DNA of 64,000 nucleotides from Candidatus Obscuribacterales bacterium (GTDB lineage Bacteria; Cyanobacteriota; Vampirovibrionia; Obscuribacterales; Obscuribacteraceae). The translations under genes and the position numbers were made by a program. How positions within the stretch are numbered: the stretch's first letter is position 1; every line of letters begins with the position of its first letter. The stretch covers positions 744,001 to 808,000 of the forward strand of contig JAHBVO010000004.1 in the NCBI GenBank assembly GCA_019637435.1. Direction: 5' to 3'. Under the pieces are notes generated by a model that saw only the letters and a program-made list of their open reading frames with translations, did no database searches and was not told the origin of the DNA. Of this stretch, positions 8,020 through 16,304 are shown one piece after another.

Positions 8020-9996
8020 ATGCAGATGAGGAAATACGGTACAACTTGGGCCGTTTTTGTTTTACTACTAGTGTTGGTTGTTTTCGTCTTTTCGCTGACC
8101 AATATCAGCCGCAAGGATGAACCTATCACTTACTCGGGTCTGCTTAAAACTCTGCAGAATCCTTCTTCGGGAATCGAACGGGTCACCGTCACCAATGGCG
8201 ATCCAATAATTCACGTCAAATTCAAACAAGATCCGAAAGACAAACCGGTTATCGTTCCCACCGAAGCGAAAGAATCGCTCATCAAGGAACTCAATGAAGC
8301 CGGCATAACGGTTATCGCAAAAGATGTAGATAAGACCGGCATGTGGTTTGGCATGCTGAGTTCATTCTTCTTGCCGGTGCTCGTGATCATCGGATTGTTA
8401 TTCATGTTCCGCAGCGCGCAGTCGGGCGGCAATCAGGCTATGAGCTTCGGGCGCAGTCGCGCCAAACTCATGGTCGACAACAAAGTCAAAGTCAGTTTCA
8501 GTGACGTTGCAGGTATCGACGAAGCCAAACAAGAGCTTCAAGAGATTGTCGACTTCTTGAAGAACCCAGAGAAGTTCCAGGCTCTCGGCGCGCGCATCCC
8601 GCGTGGCGTGCTGCTCGTCGGTGCTCCTGGTACCGGTAAGACGCTGCTCGCGAAAGCCGTTGCCGGCGAAGCGGGCGTGCCGTTCTTCAGTATCTCCGGT
8701 TCAGACTTCGTAGAGATGTTCGTCGGGGTAGGCGCATCGCGTGTTAGAGACCTCTTCGATCAGGCTAAGAAACATGCTCCTTGTATCGTCTTCGTTGATG
8801 AAATCGACGCCGTCGGTCGCCAGCGTGGCGCCGGTCTTGGCGGGGGGCACGATGAGCGCGAACAGACTCTCAACCAATTGCTGGTTGAGATGGATGGTTT
8901 CGAAGGCTCTACCGGTATCATCGTGGTCGCTGCGACCAACAGACCGGACATCCTTGACTCGGCGCTTCTGAGACCAGGTCGGTTCGACAGGCAGGTAGTT
9001 ATCGATCCACCCGACGTGCTCGGTCGCGAACAGATTCTTTCCGTGCATGGTCGCGGCAAGCCGCTCGCTAAGGACGTCGACGTAAAGACATTGGCGAAGA
9101 GAACACCAGGATTTACCGGTGCCGATCTTTCTAATCTTTTGAACGAAGCCGCTCTTCAAGCCGCTCGTAAAGACAAGCGCGAAATCGACATGCGCGATCT
9201 CGAGCTGGCGATTGATAAAGTAAGTCTCGGACCTGAGAAGAAATCGCGCATCATCTCTGAAAAAGAGAAGAAAATGACTGCGTATCACGAAGTGGGTCAC
9301 GCTCTTATGGGCATCCTGCTTCCGCACTCTGACCCGCTTCACAAGGTTACGATTATTCCTCGTGGTTTCGCCCTTGGTGTCACCATGTACTTGCCGGATG
9401 AAGATGCGCTGTCGAGAACGAAGCGCCAGCTCATCGACTTCATCGGTGTCGCACTCGGTGGACGTGTCGCTGAAGAACTCGTCTACGGCGATGTCACGAC
9501 CGGCGCGCAGAACGACCTGGAGAAGAGCACGAAGCTGGCTCGCCGCATGGTGACCGAGTTCGGTATGAGTGACAAGCTCGGACCGCAGACCTTCGGTAAG
9601 CGCAATGAGCACGTGTTCCTCGGACGCGACTTTGGTCACGAACGTGACTACAGTGAGAACGTCGCTTCAATTATCGACGAAGAAGTTTCCCAAATCGTCA
9701 GCGAGCAATACACTCGCGTAAAGGATTTGCTCTCGACTCACAGACCTCACATGGACGCCATCGTCCGCGTGTTGCTCGAGAAGGAGACGCTCGAGAGAGC
9801 CGAAGTCGATGCCATCATGGCCGAAGTCAATCGCAAGCTCGCCAACAACGAGCCGCTCGATCCTTCGCCGATGGACGATCCGCCGACCGCGCCACCATCA
9901 TCGGTGCCAGTCGAAGAGGAAATCAAAATCAAAATTCCAAACGTAAAACCGGAAGACGACGGTCCGCCGCCGGAATTAAAACCGAGTTTCGCTTAG
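8020..9996 (+). CDS. ftsH: ATP-dependent zinc metalloprotease FtsH
   Basis: Membrane-anchored AAA+ protease that degrades membrane and soluble proteins. In order: a first membrane helix at the N-terminus, an exported segment, a second helix (MLSSFFLPVLVIIGLLFMF), then the AAA domain with Walker A GAPGTGKT, Walker B IVFVDEID, pore motif FVGVGASRV and second region of homology ATNRPD..LRPGRFDR. The zinc protease domain has HEVGH. The last ~45 residues are acidic and Pro-rich. A GGAG site at 8013-8016 is only 3 bases from ATG 8020 and 9 bases from a second ATG at 8026, so the protein may start two codons later. Confidence 0.96.
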   Translation: MQMRKYGTTWAVFVLLLVLVVFVFSLTNISRKDEPITYSGLLKTLQNPSSGIERVTVTNGDPIIHVKFKQDPKDKPVIVPTEAKESLIKELNEAGITVIAKDVDKTGMWFGMLSSFFLPVLVIIGLLFMFRSAQSGGNQAMSFGRSRAKLMVDNKVKVSFSDVAGIDEAKQELQEIVDFLKNPEKFQALGARIPRGVLLVGAPGTGKTLLAKAVAGEAGVPFFSISGSDFVEMFVGVGASRVRDLFDQAKKHAPCIVFVDEIDAVGRQRGAGLGGGHDEREQTLNQLLVEMDGFEGSTGIIVVAATNRPDILDSALLRPGRFDRQVVIDPPDVLGREQILSVHGRGKPLAKDVDVKTLAKRTPGFTGADLSNLLNEAALQAARKDKREIDMRDLELAIDKVSLGPEKKSRIISEKEKKMTAYHEVGHALMGILLPHSDPLHKVTIIPRGFALGVTMYLPDEDALSRTKRQLIDFIGVALGGRVAEELVYGDVTTGAQNDLEKSTKLARRMVTEFGMSDKLGPQTFGKRNEHVFLGRDFGHERDYSENVASIIDEEVSQIVSEQYTRVKDLLSTHRPHMDAIVRVLLEKETLERAEVDAIMAEVNRKLANNEPLDPSPMDDPPTAPPSSVPVEEEIKIKIPNVKPEDDGPPPELKPSFA

Positions 9997-10003
9997 AATT
10001 TCA

Positions 10004-10036
10004 GAGAGCGTTTGATGTTACGGCACAAACGCTCTC
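10004..10036 (+). terminator. inverted repeat after ftsH
   Basis: A perfect 11-bp inverted repeat (GAGAGCGTTTG, 10004-10014, with CAAACGCTCTC, 10026-10036) lies 8 bp after the ftsH stop codon. It has an 11-base loop and no T tract, so it is a terminator or 3' stability hairpin of uncertain efficiency. Confidence 0.5.
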
Positions 10037-10171
10037 ACTGTATCTGGCGGATTTCTGATATCATTTTTGCATCGAGTTTATCCGGTCCTGACTATCTTCA
10101 ACTTGTAGCTCGGAGCCACCGGATCTGGCAACCTGGAAGCCCTAAGAGAACGATATCGACTCGCTGAGCAT

Positions 10172-10849
10172 ATGGCAAAGATTCTGTTAGCCGAAGATGA
10201 TCATGGACTGGGTGAGACAATCGTAGATTGGCTCGAGAACGAAAACTACTTCGTCGATTGGAAGAATAACGGTGCTGATGCCCTCGAGCACTTGAAGGCG
10301 TTTGAGTACGACGCCGTTATTCTGGACTGGGAAATGCCGGAGATGACGGGCATTGAAGTCTGTACGCAATTTCGCAGCAGGGGTGGTCAGACGCCGATTC
10401 TCTTTCTGACCTCGCGAGCGGCTATCGAAGATAAGCTTGCCGGTTTTGATGTCGGCGCCGATGATTACTTGCCTAAACCATTCGCGATGAAAGAACTATC
10501 TGCCCGCATTCGCGCGTTGTTGAAACGTCCAAAAGCGATAGTCGAGAACGTTCTCCGCGCCGGCGATATGGAGCTTCATCCCAAGACCCATGAATTTTAT
10601 CGAGGTGGAGAGAAGATCAAATTATCTCCGATCGAATTCGCCTTGATGGAATTCTTTTTGAAAAACCAGAACGTGGTTTTCAGCAACGACGCTATACTCG
10701 ACCGAGTTTGGCCGGCTACTTCGGAGCGTTCACCAGACACGCTGAGAACGTGCATGAGGCGCCTCAGAAATAAGATTTATAAAGAGAACGAAGACTCAGC
10801 AATCCGCACCGTCCATGGTGTCGGTTACAAGTTTGAATTGACACAGTAG
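10172..10849 (+). CDS. OmpR/PhoB-family response regulator
   Basis: Receiver domain (1-~115): acidic pocket AEDD, phospho-acceptor Asp in VILDWEMP, switch Thr in LFLTSRA, Lys in DDYLPKPF. A winged-helix DNA-binding domain follows (~125-225) with the typical ending RTVHGVGYKFE. All catalytic residues are present, so it should work as a phosphorylation-controlled transcription factor. No kinase gene adjoins it. It is close to the regulator at 26016-26687; the two share nearly all motifs, including the unusual LDWEMP. Confidence 0.9.
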   Translation: MAKILLAEDDHGLGETIVDWLENENYFVDWKNNGADALEHLKAFEYDAVILDWEMPEMTGIEVCTQFRSRGGQTPILFLTSRAAIEDKLAGFDVGADDYLPKPFAMKELSARIRALLKRPKAIVENVLRAGDMELHPKTHEFYRGGEKIKLSPIEFALMEFFLKNQNVVFSNDAILDRVWPATSERSPDTLRTCMRRLRNKIYKENEDSAIRTVHGVGYKFELTQ

Positions 10850-10856
10850 ATTGTAT

Positions 10857-11543
10857 CTAACGGCGAGTTGGATATCGCAGTGTTCCCAGTTCGTCTCTCA
10901 CCATAGAGCTAAACAATGCAGCCGAATCGAGGTTGAGCTCTTGCTCGACGTTTATATGGGGTGTTCCTTCTCGAGTCACCACTGAAGGAAACGCTTTTAC
11001 ATTGCCATCCCTGGTATCAATTTGAAGCGCCTTCGATAGACCTCCGCGCTCGGGCCACACGAATACAAATCCATTCAACATTTTCATGTCTAGCGCGTTG
11101 TCTGGCTTAGAGCCTTCGAGAAGGTTTAGCCGAGCATCTAACGCCATGACAGCTCTTCTAAGCTCCAACGGGTCGGCGGACGCTGATTGCAAAACCTCGG
11201 CAAACGAGTTGATGTTGCCGGAAATGAACGCACTGTTCAGGTCTTCTGCTAGCTTGCGTTCCTCCGGACTGTTCGCTTTGATAAACGAGTTCAACATTTT
11301 GATCTGATCGTCAAAACTCGATGAATCTGTCGGTCCAGCTTCGATTGTTTCAGCCACTCCTTTAGCGACCTTTGGTCCGATTTCCGAAACTGGATTTTCG
11401 GAGGGACTTTTGTTTTCAAAGGACGGCCGCGCGCAGCCAGCCAGTTGTTTCATCGAATCGAACGCGCAACCGGACAAAATCGAGCTGGTACTATCAGTGG
11501 TGTTAACAATCTGATTGCCGGCAGCATCGTGTGTTTCAAACAT
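10857..11543 (-). CDS. tandem paralogue 1 of an unrecognised MFE-family protein
   Basis: 228 residues, soluble, no signal peptide or membrane segment. It shares with the next two genes an MFETHD start, a TSSxLSGCAFDSMKQL N-terminal motif and a central LNSAFISGNINSFAEVLQ helix pair followed by an LDARLNLLEG segment. It has lost most of the LTQ-type C-terminus of the other two (SSMVRDELGTL instead). AAAGGAA lies before the ATG. It sits 47 bp after paralogue 2 and is probably read from the same transcript. Function unknown. It converges on the response regulator gene with 7 bp between them. Confidence 0.7.
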   Translation of the reverse strand: MFETHDAAGNQIVNTTDSTSSILSGCAFDSMKQLAGCARPSFENKSPSENPVSEIGPKVAKGVAETIEAGPTDSSSFDDQIKMLNSFIKANSPEERKLAEDLNSAFISGNINSFAEVLQSASADPLELRRAVMALDARLNLLEGSKPDNALDMKMLNGFVFVWPERGGLSKALQIDTRDGNVKAFPSVVTREGTPHINVEQELNLDSAALFSSMVRDELGTLRYPTRR

Positions 11544-11590
11544 GATTTGGTTCCTTTTGATGTAATGTGGTGATACGACGTTTCGTGACT

Positions 11591-12484
11591 TCAGGAAAGC
11601 GGACTGGCGATCGGAGCGTTGCTTCGTGCGATCGAATGGACCTCACCCTGGGTCAAAGTGCGGAACAGGTCTTCCGGGCTCGTATCCGAGTCAGCAATGG
11701 GTTTCATCGTTGAAATCGTGACATTCTCGTTCAGCTTCCAACGTTCAACATTGGCGTCTACTGCTTTTGCATCTGTTGTGCTCATGTCTATGACCAGTGC
11801 CGCTGATTTGCCCGGTGCTTCGCCGTAGAGATTGAATTCCCCCAGAAAGGAGTTCATCTCCGTTTCGCCGGGCAGATCCATCTCTAATTGTTGAAGGCGT
11901 GAATCCAGGTCATTGACTAGCTTCTCGCGAAGTTTGACGTCGTCGGTTTTCTTCAAAACATCTGTAAAATCTTTCAGGTCGCCGGAGACGAATGCGTGGT
12001 TGAGCTCTCTCGACAGCTCTGCATAAGGCGAATTATCTTTGGGGGTTAGATTGTAGAGGCGTATCTCGGTTTCCATCCGGTCGAGAGCTTCTTGGGTTAA
12101 TTCATCGCTGCTTCTCGGATTCGGATTTTCGTGGCTCACACCTGGCTCCTTGACCTCTGGAGTTGCGCACTTGGACTTATCGCCACTTTTCCCACTGCCA
12201 CTGTCTTCAGGCGAGTTCAGGTTGGCATCGCTGGGTAGTTCAAGTTCAGTGAATGATGGTAACGCGCAGCCATGACCTTTGTCTCCGAGGGCTCCCACCC
12301 CACCTACCGCCTTGGGACCGAACTCGATGATTGGATTCGGCTGCTCGCTCATCGCCTTGAAATCCGGCTTCGGATACGGGCGCAATTCCTTCATTGAATC
12401 GAACGCGAAACCAGAGAGAGCTGCACTGGTATTGTCAGTGGTGCCATTCGCTGGACTGTTTACGGCGTCGCGTGATTCAAACAT
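11591..12484 (-). CDS. tandem paralogue 2 of an unrecognised MFE-family protein
   Basis: 297 residues from ATG 12484, chosen because it gives the MFESRDA start shared by all three paralogues and follows AAAGGAA; the frame is open to 12541. N-terminal motif TSAALSGFAFDSMKEL, then an acidic, Ser/Pro/Gly-rich disordered stretch (~30-125), then the shared core (LSRELNHAFVSGDLKDF, LDSRLQQLEMDLPGETEMN) and C-terminus (LFRTLTQGEVHSIARSN). No signal peptide. Its own promoter-like motif lies upstream (12519-12548). Function unknown. Confidence 0.75.
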   Translation of the reverse strand: MFESRDAVNSPANGTTDNTSAALSGFAFDSMKELRPYPKPDFKAMSEQPNPIIEFGPKAVGGVGALGDKGHGCALPSFTELELPSDANLNSPEDSGSGKSGDKSKCATPEVKEPGVSHENPNPRSSDELTQEALDRMETEIRLYNLTPKDNSPYAELSRELNHAFVSGDLKDFTDVLKKTDDVKLREKLVNDLDSRLQQLEMDLPGETEMNSFLGEFNLYGEAPGKSAALVIDMSTTDAKAVDANVERWKLNENVTISTMKPIADSDTSPEDLFRTLTQGEVHSIARSNAPIASPLS

Positions 12485-12518
12485 AGTAATTATTCCTTTG
12501 ATAGAAACGATTGAAAGT

Positions 12519-12548
12519 AGATTACCGAATGGATATGACAATTTTGAA
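12519..12548 (-). promoter_or_regulatory. promoter-like motif copy 1 (paralogue 2)
   Basis: On the minus strand TTCAAA (12543-12548), 18 bp, then TAATCT (12519-12524). The 18 bases at 12534-12551 are identical to those at 13550-13567. The start codon is about 35 bp downstream of the -10-like hexamer. Confidence 0.5.
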
Positions 12549-12553
12549 CCAGA

Positions 12554-13309
12554 TTAGCGTTCAATCGTTCCGAGAGGTTCGTTGCTGGAGGCGATTGACC
12601 GGACTTCATTCTGGGTCAGTGTTTGAAATAGTTTTGCTGTGTCAGTGTCCACCTGGACCGGCTGCTTGTTTTCGTCCAAAACCGGCACCATTGCGGGATA
12701 CCAATTGCCGTTGACATTGATTTTTGTCACGTCGGCGAGTATCGCGCTTGTTTCATTCGTGTTGAGATCCATCGTGAATCCGTAGACCCGCTGCTCGTCC
12801 TCTGGGAAAAACTCCATCGAGTTGCCGTTTGCGTACATTTGCGTCTCGTTCGGCAATCCCTGTTCAAGAGCGTCCAGCCGCTCATCCAGTTTATCTACTA
12901 GACTGTTTCTCATGTCGAGGTCATTAGTAGATTGCAGAACCCGTTGAAATTCACTCAAGTCGCCTGACACAAAGGCGTGATTTAAATCTCTGGATAGCGC
13001 GTCGAATTCGCTGTCGCCGGGCGGAGTTATGGCGTTGAGACGAAGCTCTGCTTCCAGTTGATCGCGCACAATTGGCGACGGCGGTATCTCGCCCGGCTTA
13101 AGTGCTACGACTCCAGGGATTGGACCGAACTCTAGAAATTGTGAGTCGTTACTATTAGCTGTTTCTTGTGTGTTGCTGGTCCGTAAATCAGGGTTAAACG
13201 AGGAACCGGATTCCTTTATTGTATTCATTACGAAGTCGGACAAGTATATGCTGGTATCTTCTGCGGTGCCGGAGGTTTGTGAAATTGCACTATCGTGAGA
13301 TTCAAACAT
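12554..13309 (-). CDS. tandem paralogue 3 of an unrecognised MFE-family protein
   Basis: 251 residues. MFESHDS start, TSIYLSDFVMNTIKES motif, short acidic linker, then the shared core (LSRDLNHAFVSGDLSEFQ; LDERLDALEQGLPNETQM) and C-terminus (LFQTLTQNEVRSIASSN). Soluble, no signal peptide, no recognised domain. It is the first gene of the minus-strand row and the nearest to the small-RNA candidate. Conservation is strongest in the N-terminal ~30 residues and in the helical core, which suggests an N-terminal targeting or docking segment plus a folded domain; that is inference. Confidence 0.75.
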   Translation of the reverse strand: MFESHDSAISQTSGTAEDTSIYLSDFVMNTIKESGSSFNPDLRTSNTQETANSNDSQFLEFGPIPGVVALKPGEIPPSPIVRDQLEAELRLNAITPPGDSEFDALSRDLNHAFVSGDLSEFQRVLQSTNDLDMRNSLVDKLDERLDALEQGLPNETQMYANGNSMEFFPEDEQRVYGFTMDLNTNETSAILADVTKINVNGNWYPAMVPVLDENKQPVQVDTDTAKLFQTLTQNEVRSIASSNEPLGTIER

Positions 13310-13342
13310 GGAGCAATAACCTTAATAGGAACGAATGAGTCC

Positions 13343-13372
13343 AATGTAGCGACTACTTATGACATTTTTGAA
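13343..13372 (-). promoter_or_regulatory. promoter-like motif copy 2 (paralogue 3)
   Basis: On the minus strand TTCAAA (13367-13372), 18 bp, then TACATT (13343-13348). It begins directly after the terminator hairpin of the small-RNA candidate and ends 33 bp before the ATG of paralogue 3. The 18-base block 13358-13375 differs from the other copies at two positions. Confidence 0.55.
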
Positions 13373-13375
13373 CTA

Positions 13376-13407
13376 ACTAAAAGGTCCTCTTGCGAGGACC
13401 TTTTAGT
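13376..13407 (-). terminator. perfect 14-bp terminator hairpin
   Basis: ACTAAAAGGTCCTC (13376-13389) pairs perfectly with GAGGACCTTTTAGT (13394-13407) around a 4-base loop. On the minus strand it ends in TTTTAGTTAGTT. It lies upstream of paralogue 3, so it cannot end the transcript of that gene; it would end an RNA coming from ~13530. Confidence 0.75.
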
Positions 13408-13529
13408 ACTTGGGTTGGATGAAATCTGAAACGATGAGCTAAGCCACCTGTACCGCGCTCCCCTTGGTACAAGTGGCCTGGCGTTCCCATCACTATTTGC
13501 TTACCGGTGTTGCGTTCCCTTGCGCAACA
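13376..13529 (-). ncRNA. candidate structured small RNA
   Basis: About 150 nt between promoter-like motif copy 3 and the perfect terminator hairpin. Read on the minus strand it opens with a 6-bp hairpin (13523-13528 with 13509-13514, loop CAAGGGAA). A GGGAACGC segment follows, then a 12-bp hairpin with one G-U pair (13466-13477 with 13443-13454, loop AAGGGGAGCGC), ~35 nt of open sequence and the terminator. Purine-rich GGGA elements sit in both loops and between the hairpins, as in RNAs that bind a repeated protein partner. No coding frame of note and no known family recognised; a terminating riboswitch-like leader for the paralogues is the alternative reading. Confidence 0.5.
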
Positions 13530-13534
13530 AAAAC

Positions 13535-13564
13535 ACTTTAGCCGTCAGTTATGACAATTTTGAA
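13535..13564 (-). promoter_or_regulatory. promoter-like motif copy 3 (small RNA)
   Basis: On the minus strand TTCAAA (13559-13564), 18 bp, then TAAAGT (13535-13540), placing a start near 13529, right at the first hairpin of the RNA candidate. The surrounding 18 bases 13550-13567 are identical to 12534-12551. Confidence 0.55.
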
Positions 13565-13777
13565 CCAATTTTCTTGCCGTGTGAAAGGCGGCTGGTTCTT
13601 GCTTAATTAGCGGGATCGGCAGCCGCTGACAGCTTTTTGACGTTGGAGACACTTTGGGGACATTTCAGGGACAAGGCTGGAACAAGTGAGCTTTATTGTT
13701 ATGAGTGTCGGCGTTAAGCGCTGTTCCAGTAATCGAAAGTTCAAATTTAGAACTCGAAAAGGTTAAAGGTAGAAAAC

Positions 13778-14056
13778 ATGGATTCGAAGAAACTTATCAT
13801 CACCGGTGCAAGTTTCTGGCCGGTCGGTATAACAGTTTTGGCGTACGCCGCGTCTCCCGGCGCCTTCTTTGGAAATCCCGTTTCGCAGATTGCATTCGCG
13901 ATCACCACAGCCTGGCTTGCTGTTGGTTTCTTGGTGATGCTCCGGTTTAACCGTGTTTGGCAACTCGCCATTGCGCAAGTCCCGTTTACTTTGCCTGTAG
14001 CTCTGGCGGCTATCCTGGTCCCATCGATCATAACGATCGTGAGCGCAATCAGATAG
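13778..14056 (+). CDS. small integral membrane protein
   Basis: 92 residues with about three membrane helices (VGITVLAYAASPGAFF; IAFAITTAWLAVGFLVML; VALAAILVPSIITIVSAI). AAAGGTAG lies 8 bases before the ATG. No family recognised. It precedes a lipoprotein gene by 48 bp on the same strand. Confidence 0.55.
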   Translation: MDSKKLIITGASFWPVGITVLAYAASPGAFFGNPVSQIAFAITTAWLAVGFLVMLRFNRVWQLAIAQVPFTLPVALAAILVPSIITIVSAIR

Positions 14057-14104
14057 TTCAGGCAAGACTAAAACAGATTACAGGATATCTTTGGAAGGAA
14101 AGTG

Positions 14105-14878
14105 ATGGACACTATTTACAGACAGAGTACGTTTGCGGTTAATGCCACTCGGTGCGGCTCGCTGAAACGGACAACTCGACGCAATATTGTGCTTCTCCTA
14201 TCAACGGTTGCATCGTTGCTCGGATGCGCAGGTGCTGATGCGCAATCTTTGAAACCGGAGGCGCCGACGCCGTTGAGACCTGGCATCAATCGCGGACTGG
14301 TCGATGCGCTCGTTGGTCCACAATACTGGACATTTATGGCGCAACCAGGCGAGAACAAGGTGCATGTCACGTTCTCCGCGATGGGAATTTATGGCTCCGC
14401 TCCGAGGACATCAGTCACATTCACAATGTCGGACCCGGGCAACACTTGGCACACGAGCAAGGTAATCACATCTCAAGGAACGCCTATCGACGCTACATTC
14501 GATGGAACCCTCAAAAAGCCGACGAAGGTGATCGTCACCGTGGCACCACCTACAAACGCACTACTACGCGTCGGTGGAAATTATGAAATCGAGGTGACTG
14601 GCGCTGTTTCATTCCTGCCGTCAAGCGCTCCGACAACGCCGATTGTCGGCGTTTACAAACAACTGGCAGGTTATACGAAACCACTCGGCGACTGCAAATT
14701 CACTTCAGACGGAAAGGTTGTCACCACATCCGGTGCTTCCGGCGATTGGAAAATTTTTGACGAAGAAACCCAAACCTATATCGTCAATATCGACGGCGAA
14801 CAACGCCACTCGCTGAAATTCGTCCCGGGGCGCGGTTTGATTGACAACGATATCATCATATATCAGCAATTGAGATAG
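14105..14878 (+). CDS. putative lipoprotein
   Basis: 257 residues from ATG 14105, which follows GGAAGGA. A long basic N-terminus (KRTTRRN) leads into a hydrophobic core ending LLGCAGA, a lipobox, so the mature protein should be lipid-anchored at Cys ~40. The rest is beta-rich with no recognised domain; the last ~80 residues (TPIVGVYKQLAGY ... SLKFVPGRGLI) look like a small lipocalin-like or DUF-type beta domain. Function unknown. Confidence 0.65.
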   Translation: MDTIYRQSTFAVNATRCGSLKRTTRRNIVLLLSTVASLLGCAGADAQSLKPEAPTPLRPGINRGLVDALVGPQYWTFMAQPGENKVHVTFSAMGIYGSAPRTSVTFTMSDPGNTWHTSKVITSQGTPIDATFDGTLKKPTKVIVTVAPPTNALLRVGGNYEIEVTGAVSFLPSSAPTTPIVGVYKQLAGYTKPLGDCKFTSDGKVVTTSGASGDWKIFDEETQTYIVNIDGEQRHSLKFVPGRGLIDNDIIIYQQLR

Positions 14879-15120
14879 CTTGACCGCGGCCATCTGCCTG
14901 TGAGAATCAATATACGTCGAACGCGCGATCTTTTGGGCTGGCGAGGTAGCGACGGGCGGTTCGCCGAAAAAATCAAATAACTTCGTGCTTAATGTGCCCG
15001 CTGGCAACAAACATGTTACTCTTGGGAGGAGAAGGACCGGACGAACAACGAGGAGCGACCGCCACCGTATTTGGTAGCTGACCTTTGTGTCTTTGCCGCA
15101 GCGCTAAGCCAGGAGGTAAC

Positions 15121-15381
15121 ATGACTAGGAAACTTGGTCTCTCGGGAATTTCCCTGAAGTTTTTGCTCGCCGGTCTCTTAATTGTCTCGCTGGCTGTTCT
15201 TGGCTATTTCAATTCAGCGGCGAACAAATCATCGCTTTCGGTTGAAACAAAATCAACGACCGTCACCAAAACCAAGTCCAACTACTCGGACGGCGAACTC
15301 GTTCCGGTTTTAACAGGCGGTGCTGGAGCGCATCATTCCCTGGGCGGTGGCTCATCTCTCGGCGGTAGCCCCGGTCATTAG
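15121..15381 (+). CDS. small single-pass membrane protein
   Basis: 86 residues. Near-consensus AGGAGGTAAC lies directly before ATG 15121, which decides this start over an upstream in-frame TTG/GTG region. One hydrophobic helix (KFLLAGLLIVSLAVLGYF) is followed by a Ser/Thr/Lys-rich exported tail ending in Gly/Ser/His repeats (SLGGGSSLGGSPGH). Function unknown. It ends 23 bp before the SnoaL-like gene. Confidence 0.55.
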   Translation: MTRKLGLSGISLKFLLAGLLIVSLAVLGYFNSAANKSSLSVETKSTTVTKTKSNYSDGELVPVLTGGAGAHHSLGGGSSLGGSPGH

Positions 15382-15404
15382 TGCAGACGTCTTATGAGGA
15401 TGCT

Positions 15405-16304
15405 ATGAATCTAACCGAATCATCGAATGCCTTAAATATTGCGTTGATTGAGAATTTGATTGAAAGTGTCGCTAACCTAGCCGACAACAGGAATTTCGAG
15501 TCTCTGGAGTCTTGTTTCGCTGATGAAGTGCGTGTCGATTACACCTCTGCCTTCGGAGGAGAACCTGAGCTCAAGCAAAAACAGGCACTAATGTCTGCAT
15601 GGGCTTCCCTTTTGCCTGGATTTGATGTTACGCGTCATCGACTCAGCAATATATCCGTAAAGTTGCTCGATGCGACACACTCTACTGCTATCGCTGATGT
15701 AATCGCGGATCATCATATTGGTGGACAGCAGTGGCAGGTCAAAGGGACTTATGATTACGTTATAGATAAAGTTGATTCAGAACGGTGGGTCGTGCGCGGC
15801 ATGACCTTTCACCTGACCGGTGAGGCTGGTTCAAGAGACGTCCTCTCGCGTGCTATGAGTGCTGCTTCTACAAAGCCAGTTTCCTATCTGCAGCGATTGC
15901 AAACCATGCAGGTGGTGCGAGAGTTTTTGAAGAGCTTGGAAGATAAGGACATGGAGAAATTTGCATCGGTCTGGGCTGATGATGCAGTTCAGGAAATGCC
16001 ATACTCTCCTCAAAATTTTCCAAAGCGAATTGAAGGCAAAGCTAACTTGGTAGCGCATTATTCCGCTTGGCCGGAAAACAGTGGTAAAGCCAGTTTTACT
16101 AAAGAATTGGTGTTCTACCCAACCCTGGATCCGGAGGTTGTGTTTGTCGAATATCATGGAGTCTGCGAAATCAAAACCACCGGACGTATCTATGATCAGC
16201 GCTATGGTGGGCTATTCCGCGCGGTGAATGGAAAAATAAAGCTGTTTCGAGAGTACTTTGATCCTAACGTCTTCTCTCATGCATTTTCGCTTGATGAGCG
16301 ATGA
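15405..16304 (+). CDS. tandem SnoaL/NTF2-like domain protein
   Basis: 299 residues from ATG 15405 (GAGGA upstream). Two cystatin-fold domains of the SnoaL/NTF2 type lie in tandem: ~5-140 (ESVANLADNRNFESLESCFADEV start; VIADHHIGGQQWQVKGTYDY) and ~165-295 (VREFLKSLEDKDMEKFASVWAD start; GKIKLFREYFDP end). The family includes isomerases, hydrolases and ligand-binding proteins; the sequence does not settle the ligand. It overlaps the next gene by ATGA, so the two are probably co-translated. Confidence 0.75.
   Translation: MNLTESSNALNIALIENLIESVANLADNRNFESLESCFADEVRVDYTSAFGGEPELKQKQALMSAWASLLPGFDVTRHRLSNISVKLLDATHSTAIADVIADHHIGGQQWQVKGTYDYVIDKVDSERWVVRGMTFHLTGEAGSRDVLSRAMSAASTKPVSYLQRLQTMQVVREFLKSLEDKDMEKFASVWADDAVQEMPYSPQNFPKRIEGKANLVAHYSAWPENSGKASFTKELVFYPTLDPEVVFVEYHGVCEIKTTGRIYDQRYGGLFRAVNGKIKLFREYFDPNVFSHAFSLDER

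Noticed and set aside
8701..9639. Long minus-strand open frame inside ftsH
   Set aside because: Lies wholly opposite a strongly conserved gene; shadow of its codon bias.
7895..13488. CTGGCGTTCCC occurs both before ftsH (7895-7905) and in the small-RNA candidate (13478-13488)
   Set aside because: An 11-base match between two places in 64 kb is expected many times by chance, and the flanks do not match.
13376..13529. 6S RNA or cobalamin riboswitch
   Set aside because: No long rod with a central bubble as in 6S RNA, and the B12-box core of cobalamin riboswitches is missing.
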